Below, piece after piece: positions 1-6,934 of a stretch of DNA of 11,645 bases (position 1 is its first letter; each line of letters opens with the position of its first letter). A model generated the notes under the pieces. The model searched no databases, was not told the origin of the DNA, and saw only the letters and a program-made list of their open reading frames with translations. Made by a program: the position numbers and the translations under genes. Origin of the DNA: Xanthobacteraceae bacterium. GTDB taxonomy: Bacteria > Pseudomonadota > Alphaproteobacteria > Rhizobiales > Xanthobacteraceae. Location: assembly GCA_030037185.1 (NCBI GenBank), contig JASHRR010000957.1, positions 1 through 11,645 of the forward strand. Reading direction: 5' to 3'.

Positions 1-1107
1 CCGATGTTCACCCCCAGGACAGTCCTTGGTTTCCTCCCCGCCGTCCTCGAAGCGGTTGCTGGCCTCTGCGAGCGATGGCATCGCCATCGCGGCAACCGCA
101 CCCTCGATGTCGCGGCGGAAATGACGCGCCTCACCCTCGACGTCCTGGAGCGCACGATCTTTTCCGATGGCCTCGGTCGCGACGTGGATGAAATCCGCAG
201 TGCTATGGGCGTCTATTTCAACACCATCGGGCGGATTAGCCCGTTGGATATCCTCGGCGCGCCCGACTTCGTGCCGCGAATCGGGCGCATGCGCGTGAGA
301 TCCGCGCTTCGCTTTTTCGAGTCTGCCATTGATCAAATCATCGCGCGGCGGCGGCAACGCCTGGAACAACGGCCGAGCAATGGGCCCGAAGATATTCTCG
401 CGCTCCTCCTCGGCGCGCTCGATCCGGACACCAGCGCGCCGATGACGGCGGCGGAGGTTCGCTCGAACATCCTGACGTTCATCGCTGCCGGTCATGAGAC
501 AACGGCAAATGCTCTGACGTGGTCGCTGTTTCTGTTGTCCCAATCGCCCGAATGGCGCTCGCGCGTCGAAGCGGAATGCGACAGCGCGATCAGGGGCCCA
601 ATCAACGGCATGCTCGATCGCCTCGTCATGACGCGGGCTGTTGTCGAGGAGGCGCTGCGTCTCTATCCGCCGATTGCAGCGATCAGCCGCGTCGCTACGA
701 ATACGGACGAACTCGCAGGCGAGCCTGTCCGGCGCGGTTCTCTGATCGTGATCGCCCCTTACGTGCTGCATCGGCATCGCCTTCTGTGGAATGGCCCCGA
801 ACACTTCGACCCTGCCCGATTTCTCGGTAGCGCGCGCAAGGAAATGGATCGCTTCGCATATATCCCGTTTGGGGCCGGTCCCCGAACCTGTATTGGCGCG
901 ACGTTCGCTATGCAGGAGGCGACGTTGGTGCTGGCAACCATTATACATCATTTCACGGTTGAACTTGCCTCCGGACATGCTGTGTGGCCGGTCCTTCGCG
1001 TGACGTTGCGGCCAGCCGGCGGCCTTCCGATGATTGCCAGGCCGCGCAGGTCGAGAGAAAGGATGCGCGATACGTTTGGCAGCTTCAGTGGTCGTGGATC
1101 GGCGTAG
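1..1107 (+). CDS. Cytochrome P450, C-terminal part (5' end outside window)
   Basis: Haem-thiolate monooxygenase; the oxidised substrate cannot be told from the sequence. The reading frame is open from base 1 and lacks the N-terminal region of about 80-100 residues expected of a 450-aa P450, so the gene starts upstream. The visible ATG at base 4 is probably internal. Counting from that Met, the I-helix oxygen-activation motif AGHETT is at 162-167. The K-helix ExxR (E216, R219) lies within EEALRLYPP. The haem loop FGAGPRTCIG is at 289-298, with the axial Cys at 296 (bases 889-891). The haem loop and FDPARF segment resemble the self-sufficient or CYP4/CYP102-like bacterial class more than CYP101-type enzymes; this subclass call is inference. 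The C-terminus carries a basic tail of about 20 residues (ARPRRSRERMR) beyond the usual end. No redox partner gene is visible downstream. The family call is certain. Confidence 0.96.
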   Translation, partial: PMFTPRTVLGFLPAVLEAVAGLCERWHRHRGNRTLDVAAEMTRLTLDVLERTIFSDGLGRDVDEIRSAMGVYFNTIGRISPLDILGAPDFVPRIGRMRVRSALRFFESAIDQIIARRRQRLEQRPSNGPEDILALLLGALDPDTSAPMTAAEVRSNILTFIAAGHETTANALTWSLFLLSQSPEWRSRVEAECDSAIRGPINGMLDRLVMTRAVVEEALRLYPPIAAISRVATNTDELAGEPVRRGSLIVIAPYVLHRHRLLWNGPEHFDPARFLGSARKEMDRFAYIPFGAGPRTCIGATFAMQEATLVLATIIHHFTVELASGHAVWPVLRVTLRPAGGLPMIARPRRSRERMRDTFGSFSGRGSA

Positions 1108-1980
1108 GCGAGCTCGCAACGCATACATGGCAATTATATCGCCTTGCCGACGCACCGCCGTCAGCGCGATGGCGAGCGTGACCAGCGGATGGCCGGCTCA
1201 CTGCATCGCCATCCTAGCGGCAGATTTCCTGAAGCCCCGTGAGTCAGCTCACACTATGAGCACCCACCCAGGAACAAGATTATCGGCCAGAATCATCACG
1301 GATTGGGAGGCAGAGCGCGCAGGATTTTGCTTGGACTGCGGCACCCGCACCAGCGCGCGCCGGAACGACCACAAGAGGTTTGCCGAATGCACGACGGAAG
1401 TCGGATTATTGTTCGACCCCGGTTACACGTTTAAAGTGCGAGGCGCCGCAGGTGCCGGCGTACTGAGGCGGTGGCGTTTCCACAGTGAAGCTCAACAGGC
1501 GCTATTCAACGATTGCCTCGCTCGGAAAGCGAGTCTTGCGCCTAAGCCATCCGCCAAAGGCCGCAACCGAGTTTCACTGTAAAGCGCCGCGGACTGCACC
1601 AGCCTGTGATGCTGACTCCGCCCGATCTGATCGACTGACAGCAGGACGGCTCTCCGTCGCGCCAAATCGGCGCCAACGACGTTTAACCCAGAGCGCCCTG
1701 CTTGGTGGCGCGATCGGGGCAGAGTAGGTGTCAGAAGTGATGATCATCGGTCCTCGGGGGAATGCAGTCGGTGGCACAATGGCGGCGTATGCCACGATTC
1801 CGAAAAGTACCATTCCCGAAGCACTACGCTTGGGTGGCCGGGGCTGCGACTGACCATTTCCGGTGCATCAGGCAAGTTGCCAGCATGCACCGCCGACGGC
1901 GGCAGGGCAGGCCGGGCGGCCCACACAGTCTGCGCGTCGGTCCCCCGCACCCACTTTGAGGCACGCGGCGGGCGTGGCCC
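1108..1980. other. Long gap without a confident gene
   Basis: This 873-bp stretch lies between the P450 stop and the stop of the minus-strand exported protein. It holds only weak coding signals: an ORF from ATG 1256 to 1582, and an open stretch from about 1485 to 1853 interrupted by a TAG at 1725-1727. Neither resembles a family I know. A perfect GTGAG-TCAG-CTCAC inverted repeat is at 1239-1252 and a GATGATCATC palindrome at 1739-1748. No tRNA, transposase or terminator with a T tract was seen. It may be remnant DNA. Confidence 0.5.
1256..1582 (+). CDS. Doubtful hypothetical protein, 108 aa
   Basis: The frame is open from ATG 1256 and opens even earlier (1034) inside the P450 tail. The product would be small, basic and soluble, with a CLDCGTRT stretch near residue 22 and a further Cys about 20 residues on (FAECTTEVG). 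That looks vaguely like half of a zinc-binding site. I do not recognise the family. Against a real gene: no Shine-Dalgarno precedes the ATG, a short inverted repeat occupies that position instead, and the C-terminus becomes low-complexity and basic. It could equally be non-coding or a decayed gene. Confidence 0.2.
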   Translation: MSTHPGTRLSARIITDWEAERAGFCLDCGTRTSARRNDHKRFAECTTEVGLLFDPGYTFKVRGAAGAGVLRRWRFHSEAQQALFNDCLARKASLAPKPSAKGRNRVSL

Positions 1981-2847
1981 CTACTTGCCGGCCGGCTTGA
2001 AGTAGCGCAAATCCGGCGGCGGCTGTCCTTGCTTGACCGGCATCAGGAAGCCGTCCTGGCTCACATAGTAGCTCTCCTTGCCAACCAGAATCAGCGGGTT
2101 GTTCTCGGCGCACTCGTTGTATCGCCAGATGGGCCGCGGATTGGCGTCGCGAAGATATTTCTTCGTCACCGTCCACGGTCGGGTCAACGCATGATCGATC
2201 GTGGTGATCTCGTCGATGAGAATATTGCTGTTGGCAGGATCGAGATGGATGTGCTCCTTGACGATCGTCTCGTTGTCGTCGTGCATGCGGATGCCGCTCG
2301 CATCGAAGGTGCGCGGGCCTTTGAGGCCGCGCGTCTCGACTTCAAGGGTGGAATAGTGGCCGTCCGCATCCGCATCGATCCATTTACCAATGGAAAGGCC
2401 GTTGAATGAGGGTTCGATCTCGGCGGGCCATCCCCGCTCGTCGGTGAAAATTCGGCGGGGCTCGCTGTTGTCGGTCAAGACGTAGGTGGTCTTCGGCATG
2501 ATCACAATTTCCATCGGATAGACCACCGTCATCAGCCGTGGCATTCCGAGCGGGATGCAATAGCCGTGGCGCTCGTCGCCTTGCCCGCCGGCGGCCTGGT
2601 CTTTGAGATTGGCCTCGTAGCGGGCTTGATACTCGGGCGTCAGTGGCGCCTGCTGGGCGAGGCCCGAGCCCTTGTCAGGATCCCAGTTGACACCGAAGGC
2701 AACCTGCGAGGTGGGGCTGACCGTCATCTTCCACTGACCGGACCAGTCGGGATATTTGGACAGGTCCTGCGCCTTGAGGCGATCCCCCGGGGCGAGGGAC
2801 AGCACCATCGCCGCCGCGATCACCCCCATCACACTTCGGTATGGCAT
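1981..2847 (-). CDS. Exported hypothetical protein (288 aa), function unknown
   Basis: The product has a Sec-type signal peptide (MPYRSVMGVIAAAMVLSLAP, cleavage probably after KAQ at about residue 27). A mature periplasmic domain with an early YPDWSGQWKM motif follows. Other recognisable stretches are LAQQAPLTPEYQARYEANLKD, GYCIPLGMPRLM, MEIVIMPKTTYVLTD, RRIFTDERGWP, DADADGHYSTLEVETRG, DNETIVKEHI and a C-terminal PPPDLRYFK. I recall similar exported proteins, often in several copies, from Bradyrhizobium and relatives near catabolic genes; no biochemical role is known to me. The DADADGHY segment could be a calcium-type loop (inference). I chose ATG 2847 because GGGAG lies 7 nt upstream and the signal peptide then begins normally. 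ATG 2925 also has AGGAG 4 nt upstream and would add 26 residues. The frame stays open to 3087 without coding character. The decayed amidohydrolase lies upstream on the same strand and may once have shared a transcript. Confidence 0.85.
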   Translation of the reverse strand: MPYRSVMGVIAAAMVLSLAPGDRLKAQDLSKYPDWSGQWKMTVSPTSQVAFGVNWDPDKGSGLAQQAPLTPEYQARYEANLKDQAAGGQGDERHGYCIPLGMPRLMTVVYPMEIVIMPKTTYVLTDNSEPRRIFTDERGWPAEIEPSFNGLSIGKWIDADADGHYSTLEVETRGLKGPRTFDASGIRMHDDNETIVKEHIHLDPANSNILIDEITTIDHALTRPWTVTKKYLRDANPRPIWRYNECAENNPLILVGKESYYVSQDGFLMPVKQGQPPPDLRYFKPAGK

Positions 2848-3102
2848 CCAGGGTCTCCCATGAGGACTACGAGACTTATTGTACGCCTGTGTCGGGCTTG
2901 CGTCATGGATCCTGGTGATGTGCATTCGGCTCCTCTCGCCGATAGATTCCTTCCCCGAACGGGATTCACCTCGACCCGATGGGCCAGACAGCCTATGAAC
3001 CGCGCGGCGGGACTGAACAGCGCGCGAGGCAGTCGCGCCAGCATGGCGAGTCTCGTGCTGCTCGCCGCATTGGTTACCTTCCGTCACCTACTGGAGGTCA
3101 TG

Positions 3103-3324
3103 TCAGTGCCCGGAGCGGCTGGTGTCGATGACGACCGCGACCAGCCATAATCGCGCCGACAGAGCAACCCCTCGCTGTACGCGGGCGAGATCGACGCCGA
3201 GGAGCTTGCCGCGTCGTATTACCTTGCCGGCGATGAATACCGTGTCAACAGTGCTGATGTCCATTGCGGTGGCGACAGCCAGGTAGGCAATGTTGAAGCG
3301 AAGCTCGAGCAAGACGATGCCTAT
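3103..3324 (-). pseudogene. Amidohydrolase C-terminal remnant
   Basis: The minus-strand frame ending at the TGA at 3103-3105 encodes IVLLELRFNIAYLAVATAMD followed by ISTVDTVFIAGKVIRRGKLL and GVDLARVQR. This is the typical C-terminal end of metal-dependent amidohydrolases of the chlorohydrolase/guanine-deaminase type, where a composite beta domain carries 'NVDTVFVAGRVVKRxGKLxxVDLxRV'. Only about 70 of an expected 420-480 residues remain. The TIM-barrel with its metal-binding His and Asp residues is absent, and the frame upstream does not continue the family. The tail after ARVQR is also diverged. Homology ends near 3320, exactly where an unrelated plus-strand gene begins. The family call rests on motif recognition, not alignment. 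Confidence 0.6.
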
Positions 3325-3490
3325 TTCGCCAATTCTTATCAAACGATACACCCGCTCTCGCCTCTATGACGCCTCCAGGCCGCGTTACCTGACCGTTGAA
3401 GAGCTACGAGACTGGGAGCGTCAGGGCATCATATTCACCGTACTGGATGTCGAGACCGGCGAAGACATCACCCGTGTCCTGCTCGCTTGA
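3317..3490 (+). CDS. Mini PHB/PHA accumulation regulator N-domain protein (57 aa)
   Basis: The product PILIKRYTRSRLYDASRPRY then LTVEELRDWERQGIIFTVLD and VETGEDITRVLLA matches the N-terminal DNA-binding domain of polyhydroxyalkanoate synthesis regulators (PhaR type). In those the pattern is 'IKKYxNRRLYxxxxxxYVTLEDLxxMVxxGxxFxVxDAKTGEDITRxxL'. Residues IKRY (8-11), RLYD (15-18), Y24, and GEDITR (48-53) carry the signature. PhaR itself continues for another 100 or more residues into a phasin/PHB-sensing region; here a TGA follows LLA immediately and nothing like the QIIxE continuation is found downstream. Start ATG 3317 fits the domain; an upstream start at 3290 would add nine residues lying over the amidohydrolase remnant. 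The Shine-Dalgarno is weak. It may be a genuine single-domain regulator or a truncated phaR paralogue. The domain call is firm, the gene's activity is not. Confidence 0.68.
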   Translation: MPISPILIKRYTRSRLYDASRPRYLTVEELRDWERQGIIFTVLDVETGEDITRVLLA

Positions 3491-3585
3491 AACTGCGATT
3501 CTGCTTCGGGTCATCTTCATCCTCCCGTTCCATGGAGCGTTGGATAAGCGTTGCCGCGATCAATCGACCGCTGACTTGACTTTGG

Positions 3586-3604
3586 GGCCCACCCAGGTGG
3601 GGCC
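3586..3604. terminator. Possible hairpin between convergent genes
   Basis: GGCCCACCCAGGTGGGGCC can fold into a GC-rich stem of about 7-8 bp with a one-base bulge and a 4-nt loop. It lies between the stop of the plus-strand mini regulator (3490) and the stop of the minus-strand DsrE-like gene (3618), where a shared terminator would be expected. No T tract follows on either strand, so intrinsic termination is uncertain. Confidence 0.3.
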
Positions 3605-3617
3605 GCCCTCTCCTGCT

Positions 3618-4130
3618 TCAAGGTTGGATCTGTACCCAGCCATCCTGCTGCAGATATACCAAACGCAGGTTGGCGCCGCTGTTCACCTTCACCCCCGCCA
3701 GCAGGTCGGCGTTGCCCCAGCCGTTGGTGCGCGCAGTCTGACCGCACTCCTCGAACTGCACGCCGTCGCGCTGCAGCCCAGTGATGATCTGCTTGTAGGG
3801 ATTGCCGCGGTCGGTCCGGCGATTGCGATTGTAGGCCTCGTCGTTCAGCAGCATGTAGCCGGCTGCGCCGTGGAATACCGCGATGATCTCGATCGGCGTG
3901 TTGCTCGCCCGGTAATTTTGCAGCATCAACCGCATGTAGTTCAGGCCGATTGACTGGTCCCCGGCGAAGGCCAGGTGATCCATGTTGAACACCACGCGTG
4001 AGGGCCGCAGCTGCACTGGGACGTCGATGCGCAGTTCGCCGGCAGCGGGCGCGTTCTGCGCCGGCGTCGGCCCCGCAAGGCCGAACATCAGCAAGGCGAT
4101 ACCGAGTGCCAGGGCGCGATTGTGAGTCAT
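3618..4130 (-). CDS. Periplasmic DsrE-family protein (170 aa)
   Basis: This is a DsrE/DsrF-like fold protein, the family of intracellular sulfur-oxidation and sulfur-carrier subunits. This exported subgroup is of unknown function. An N-terminal signal peptide (ALALGIALLMFGLAGPTPAQ, cleavage near residue 25) is followed by the fold: RVVFNMDH beginning strand 1, the GLNYMRLMLQNY helix, IEIIAVFHGAAGYMLLND (residues 80-97), YNRNRRTDRGNPY, and GVQFEECGQTARTNG with the sole Cys at 129. That Cys is in the region where DsrE-type proteins carry their active cysteine; whether it carries sulfur is unknown. The start is well supported: AAAGG lies 8 nt before the ATG. The length is complete for the subgroup. 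It stands alone between a convergent mini regulator and a noncoding region. A hairpin and two 15-bp repeats lie in its upstream region. Confidence 0.88.
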   Translation of the reverse strand: MTHNRALALGIALLMFGLAGPTPAQNAPAAGELRIDVPVQLRPSRVVFNMDHLAFAGDQSIGLNYMRLMLQNYRASNTPIEIIAVFHGAAGYMLLNDEAYNRNRRTDRGNPYKQIITGLQRDGVQFEECGQTARTNGWGNADLLAGVKVNSGANLRLVYLQQDGWVQIQP

Positions 4131-4163
4131 GGAGACAGCCTTTCTTGAGTTGGGAGGTCTTCA

Positions 4164-4196
4164 GGCTATAGGGGACTGGATCGCCGGTCCATAGCC
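4164..4196. promoter_or_regulatory. Inverted repeat / hairpin upstream of the DsrE-like gene
   Basis: GGCTAT (4164-4169) pairs with ATAGCC (4191-4196). Inside it GGACTGG (4173-4179) pairs with CCGGTCC (4184-4190) with one mismatch around an ATCG loop. A three-base bulge (4170-4172) interrupts the 5' arm. It lies 34 bp upstream of the start codon at 4130, so it would be in the 5' leader or at the promoter. Role unknown: operator or leader structure. Confidence 0.4.
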
Positions 4197-4239
4197 CCCT
4201 CGAACTGATGCCTGCTCAGCGCTAGAGTATTTCGCAGTC

Positions 4240-4317
4240 GTTCGCTGACGTTCGAGAAGTGCCCGGTTCATTGGTCTAACTTCAATCGATCGCCTGTGTA
4301 CAGTTCGCCGACGTTCG
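4240..4317. repeat. Two 15-bp direct repeats, GTTCGCnGACGTTCG
   Basis: Copies at 4240-4254 (GTTCGCTGACGTTCG) and 4303-4317 (GTTCGCCGACGTTCG) differ at one base and lie 63 bp apart start to start, upstream of the minus-strand DsrE-like gene. Each contains two GTTC half-sites with a 6-nt spacer. Alphaproteobacterial LexA boxes are GTTC-N7-GTTC, so the spacing is one base short. They may be binding sites for another regulator or remnants of a duplicated end. Confidence 0.45.
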
Positions 4318-4385
4318 CTAATATAAAAGCCTCGTTTAGACGTAGCGGCGGAGCCCCCACCTGTGGCAAGGCTACTCGATGACCG

Positions 4386-4760
4386 CGCGCTACAGTAAGA
4401 CACTTGAAGCCACGACCCACGCCGTATCCCGACGGCGGCCAACTTTGTTCAGCGGGCAGGGACGAAGGGCAGGTCAATATTTACGTAGAGTTTCTATTCG
4501 CGACGACCAAAGCCGACCGCGCAGCCAATTCCCGGCTTGGTCCTGAGCGTCGGATAGGACTTGGCAGCGCCGGCACGCGCATCGGCAAAGTATGGCACCC
4601 TGGCGCGAGCCTGACAGAGTTCCGCCAAATGCGCGACGAATGCCGGAGACAACGCCAGCAGGGCATAGAGCCGATCGTCGCCCGAGAACAACAACGAGCG
4701 GCGCAAGTGGCAACAGCAGCGGGGTCAATGACGTTCGATCAACGTCGCGACGGCTACAAG
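4386..4760 (+). pseudogene. Tyrosine-type site-specific integrase, degraded N-terminal fragment
   Basis: The frame through TTG 4404 reads TVRHLKPRPTPYPDGGQL, recalling the start of the arm-DNA-binding domain (DUF4102 type, 'AKPRxxPYxxxDGGGLYL') of P4-like integrases. Further on, RRIGLGSAG, then SLTEFRQMRDECRRQRQQGI with EPIVAREQQRAA and MTFDQ correspond to the family's 'R-MGLGxxxxxSLAEARxxAxExRxLLxxGIDPIxAR...MTF' stretch. Between the two blocks the expected 'YLQV...SWxFRY' strand is missing or scrambled. After MTFDQ the homology stops, so the whole catalytic domain (the R-H-R-Y residues) is gone. The protein frame remains open to 4832. It is the only mobile-element trace in the window and hints that the neighbourhood was once part of an integrated island. 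The call rests on motif recognition only. Confidence 0.5.
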
Positions 4761-5494
4761 GTCGATTCGGTGAGTCCCGAGTCACCGCGCGCCTTGGCGC
4801 GCAGGTCACGATTCGCTTCTGACTGGCAATGACGACGAAGAATCTGCGACTCTCGCCATCGGTGCGAGGAGTAACTCCCCGCTCGGCAAAGATAAACGTG
4901 TCTGCCCTGTCATAGAAACCTTAGCAGGTCCCTTTAGCGCACCCAAAGGCCCTGCGGTGTCAAGATAAAAATGCCAACGGCGGCGATGGCGAATTGGCTC
5001 GCGGTGCGTCAACAGTCAAAGAGAATAGACCGCCCCCAACCGCTGCGCTCATGCGTGCCCTGACGCGAGGCCGAATGGCGGCAGTGGACCGGGCGGGAGC
5101 GCGCTCCAGATTGAATAAATCAGCTTAGCGGCTGTTGCGTTCGGCCTTGACGATGCCCACGGTTGGACAGGCAGACTTCGCAGTTTCGCGACTGGCTATT
5201 GGCAGAGGCGGCCAATGATGTGCGACGCCTCAAGGGCGCTCGTTCCATGACAAGGCCGTCCTGCACGGCGATTGTATGCGCACCTTCCAGAAAGGGGATA
5301 CTTAGTTGCCTTGGGCGGCTTGCTTTGCAGCAGTCGGTTGACGTCTCGCGGTCAGGCAGTGGCTCCCGCATGGCGGGGAAGTGCTTTTCGAGTCTGCCGC
5401 TGTAGACGCCAGATGGCGCAGCGCCGCTGAACCCCGCGACTGAGGTTACCCGTGGTATATTTCGAACCTCGTGTGTAAACATAGGAGGCGAAAT
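4761..5494. other. Noncoding or decayed region upstream of the MetE-like gene
   Basis: No intact gene is supported here. A perfect 12-bp palindrome, GGAGCGCGCTCC, is at 5096-5107. A possible LysR-regulator C-terminus remnant lies at about 5163-5240. TATATT at 5456-5461 could be a -10 element of the downstream gene, but I find no matching -35. AGGAGG at 5483-5488 is the ribosome-binding site of the MetE-like gene. Confidence 0.45.
5163..5240 (+). pseudogene. Possible LysR-family (GcvA-like) C-terminus remnant
   Basis: The frame reads TSQFRDWLLAEAANDVRRLK, which resembles the last helix of GcvA-like LysR regulators (an 'xxFRxWLLxEAxxD' pattern before the stop). A stop lies in frame just upstream (5148-5150), and no effector-binding domain can be found before it, so at most about 25 residues survive. 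The match is short and could be chance. Confidence 0.25.
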
Positions 5495-6682
5495 ATGCTG
5501 CGGGCGGATCGTCGCGTCGTTGTAAGCCATGTCGGCAGTCTGGCGCGACCGCCGGCCATGATTCCGTATCTGGAAAAAATCCGCGACAAAGAGCCGTATG
5601 ATGAGGCAGCGTTCGAAAGATGCCTCACCGACTCGGTCGCCGAGGCGGTGCGGCTTCAAGCCGAAGCGGGCATCGACGTGGTGAGCGACGGCGAGTACGG
5701 CAAATCGGTCAACTGGGCCTTCTATGTCCACCGACGCCTCTCCGGTCTCACGTGGCGGCCATACACGGCGGAAGAGGCGAAGGACCCGACGATCGCCGTT
5801 ATCGGCGGCCGCGATCGCGAGGCGTTCCCCGAGTTCTATGACGAATACGACGCTCGCGTCCTCGCCAATTCCCGCGGGGCTGGCCGTGCGATCGTCACTG
5901 GCGCAATAACTTATACCGGAACGGCCGAGCTGCAGCGCGACATCGCCAATCTCAAGGCAGGTCTTGCCAATATGAAGGGCGTGACCGGATTCCTGCCGGT
6001 GGTGGCGCCGGCGAGCGCACTGCCCAACGCCAAAAACGAGTACTACCGCGATGAGGATGCGTTCCTGTTCAGCCTCGCCGAGGCCCTCGGGACCGAGTAT
6101 CGCGCCATCATCGATGCCGGCCTCGACCTGCAGGTAGACGACGCGTTCATCCCGTACCAGTACGAAAAGCTGGTGCCGCCGATGACGCTCGCGGACTACC
6201 GCAACTGGGCGAGTCTGCGCATCGATGCGCTCAACCATGCGCTTAGGGGGCTGCCAAAGGAACACACGCGCTACCACATCTGCTGGGGCAGCTGGAACGG
6301 ACCGCACATGTTCGACGTGCCGATCAAGGACATTGTCGATCTCTTGTTGAGGGTCGATGTCGGTGCCTATAGTTTCGAGGCCGCGAATCCACGCCACGAA
6401 CACGAATGGAAGGTGTGGAAGGACGTGACGCTACCCGCAGGTAAGATGCTGATGCCGGGGCTCATTGCGCATTCGACCAACGTCGTTGAGCATCCCGACC
6501 TCGTGGCGGAGCGGCTGCTGCGGTATGCCAACATCGTCGGCCGCGACAGCGTCATGGCCGGCACAGATTGCGGATTCTCGCAAAGCCCGCTCGCCGGCCG
6601 CGTTCATCGTTCCATCATGTGGGCGAAGCTGAAATGCCTGGCCGAGGGTGCCGCCATCGCCTCCAAGCTGCTATGGCAGTGA
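5495..6682 (+). CDS. MetE-like (cobalamin-independent methionine synthase C-domain type) zinc methyltransferase, 395 aa
   Basis: A stand-alone TIM-barrel of the UROD/MetE superfamily, corresponding to the catalytic C-terminal half of MetE, which transfers methyl groups to a zinc-bound thiol. The barrel opens with VSHVGSLARP (9-19) and shows GIDVVSDGEYGK (59-70). The presumed zinc ligands are H261 and C263 (HIC), E295 (SFEAAN) and C359 (GTDCGF), in the same order as the His-x-Cys...Glu...Cys set of MetE. The N-terminal half of full MetE, which helps bind polyglutamyl folate, is absent, so the methyl donor and thiol acceptor are unknown. Relatives include uncharacterised 'methionine synthase II' proteins and coenzyme-M epoxyalkane transferases. 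Start ATG 5495 has a perfect AGGAGG 6 nt upstream; GTG 5471 has none. No corrinoid protein or folate gene lies nearby. Homology is certain, substrate is not. Confidence 0.93.
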   Translation: MLRADRRVVVSHVGSLARPPAMIPYLEKIRDKEPYDEAAFERCLTDSVAEAVRLQAEAGIDVVSDGEYGKSVNWAFYVHRRLSGLTWRPYTAEEAKDPTIAVIGGRDREAFPEFYDEYDARVLANSRGAGRAIVTGAITYTGTAELQRDIANLKAGLANMKGVTGFLPVVAPASALPNAKNEYYRDEDAFLFSLAEALGTEYRAIIDAGLDLQVDDAFIPYQYEKLVPPMTLADYRNWASLRIDALNHALRGLPKEHTRYHICWGSWNGPHMFDVPIKDIVDLLLRVDVGAYSFEAANPRHEHEWKVWKDVTLPAGKMLMPGLIAHSTNVVEHPDLVAERLLRYANIVGRDSVMAGTDCGFSQSPLAGRVHRSIMWAKLKCLAEGAAIASKLLWQ

Positions 6683-6719
6683 TGGTCGGTTAGTCGCGAT
6701 TGCGCATGTTGATGGTCGG
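6680..6719. repeat. Direct repeat TGATGGTCGG at the 3' end of the MetE-like gene
   Basis: TGATGGTCGG occurs at 6680-6689, where its first three bases are the stop codon, and again at 6710-6719, exactly 30 bp later; ATGGTCG recurs partially just after. It may be a small slippage duplication. No terminator stem with a T tract is seen. From here to about 6934 I see no gene. Confidence 0.35.
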
Positions 6720-6934
6720 ATGGTCGAGACCCCCCGACGATTGGGCAAAAATTGTGCTCTTACGCGATGACAGGCACAGCTTATCGCCGGGTAGGCGAGG
6801 CCGGCTCAACAGGCAGAGCCTCTGCGATTTGCCACGGGTTCCCTGCCGCCCTCTTACCGCGTAGCATATGGTATCTCGTCAGAGAGCGATAACAACGTCG
6901 CCCTGGGGCTGGGAGCAGATCGCCTGACGTCGGA

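Noticed and set aside
3396..3953. 185-aa plus-strand frame
   Set aside because: It overlaps the mini regulator in another frame and is antisense to the DsrE-like gene. No family motif.
4240..4317. LexA (SOS) boxes
   Set aside because: The GTTC half-sites are separated by 6 nt, not the 7 nt of the alphaproteobacterial SOS box, and the adjacent gene is not an SOS gene.
4474..4921. Minus-strand frame including a protein-like stretch FYDRADTFIFAERG
   Set aside because: Longer than average and superficially protein-like, but it has no motif I know, its second half is antisense to the integrase remnant, and no start with a ribosome-binding site was found.
4960..5030. Possible insertion-sequence end near GTGTCAAGATAAAAATG
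   Set aside because: No matching inverted partner, target duplication or transposase reading frame was found nearby.
5120..6403. 427-aa open frame on the minus strand
   Set aside because: It lies antisense to the MetE-like gene, whose motifs and ribosome-binding site are clear. The antisense product has no recognisable domain and arises from GC-rich codon bias.
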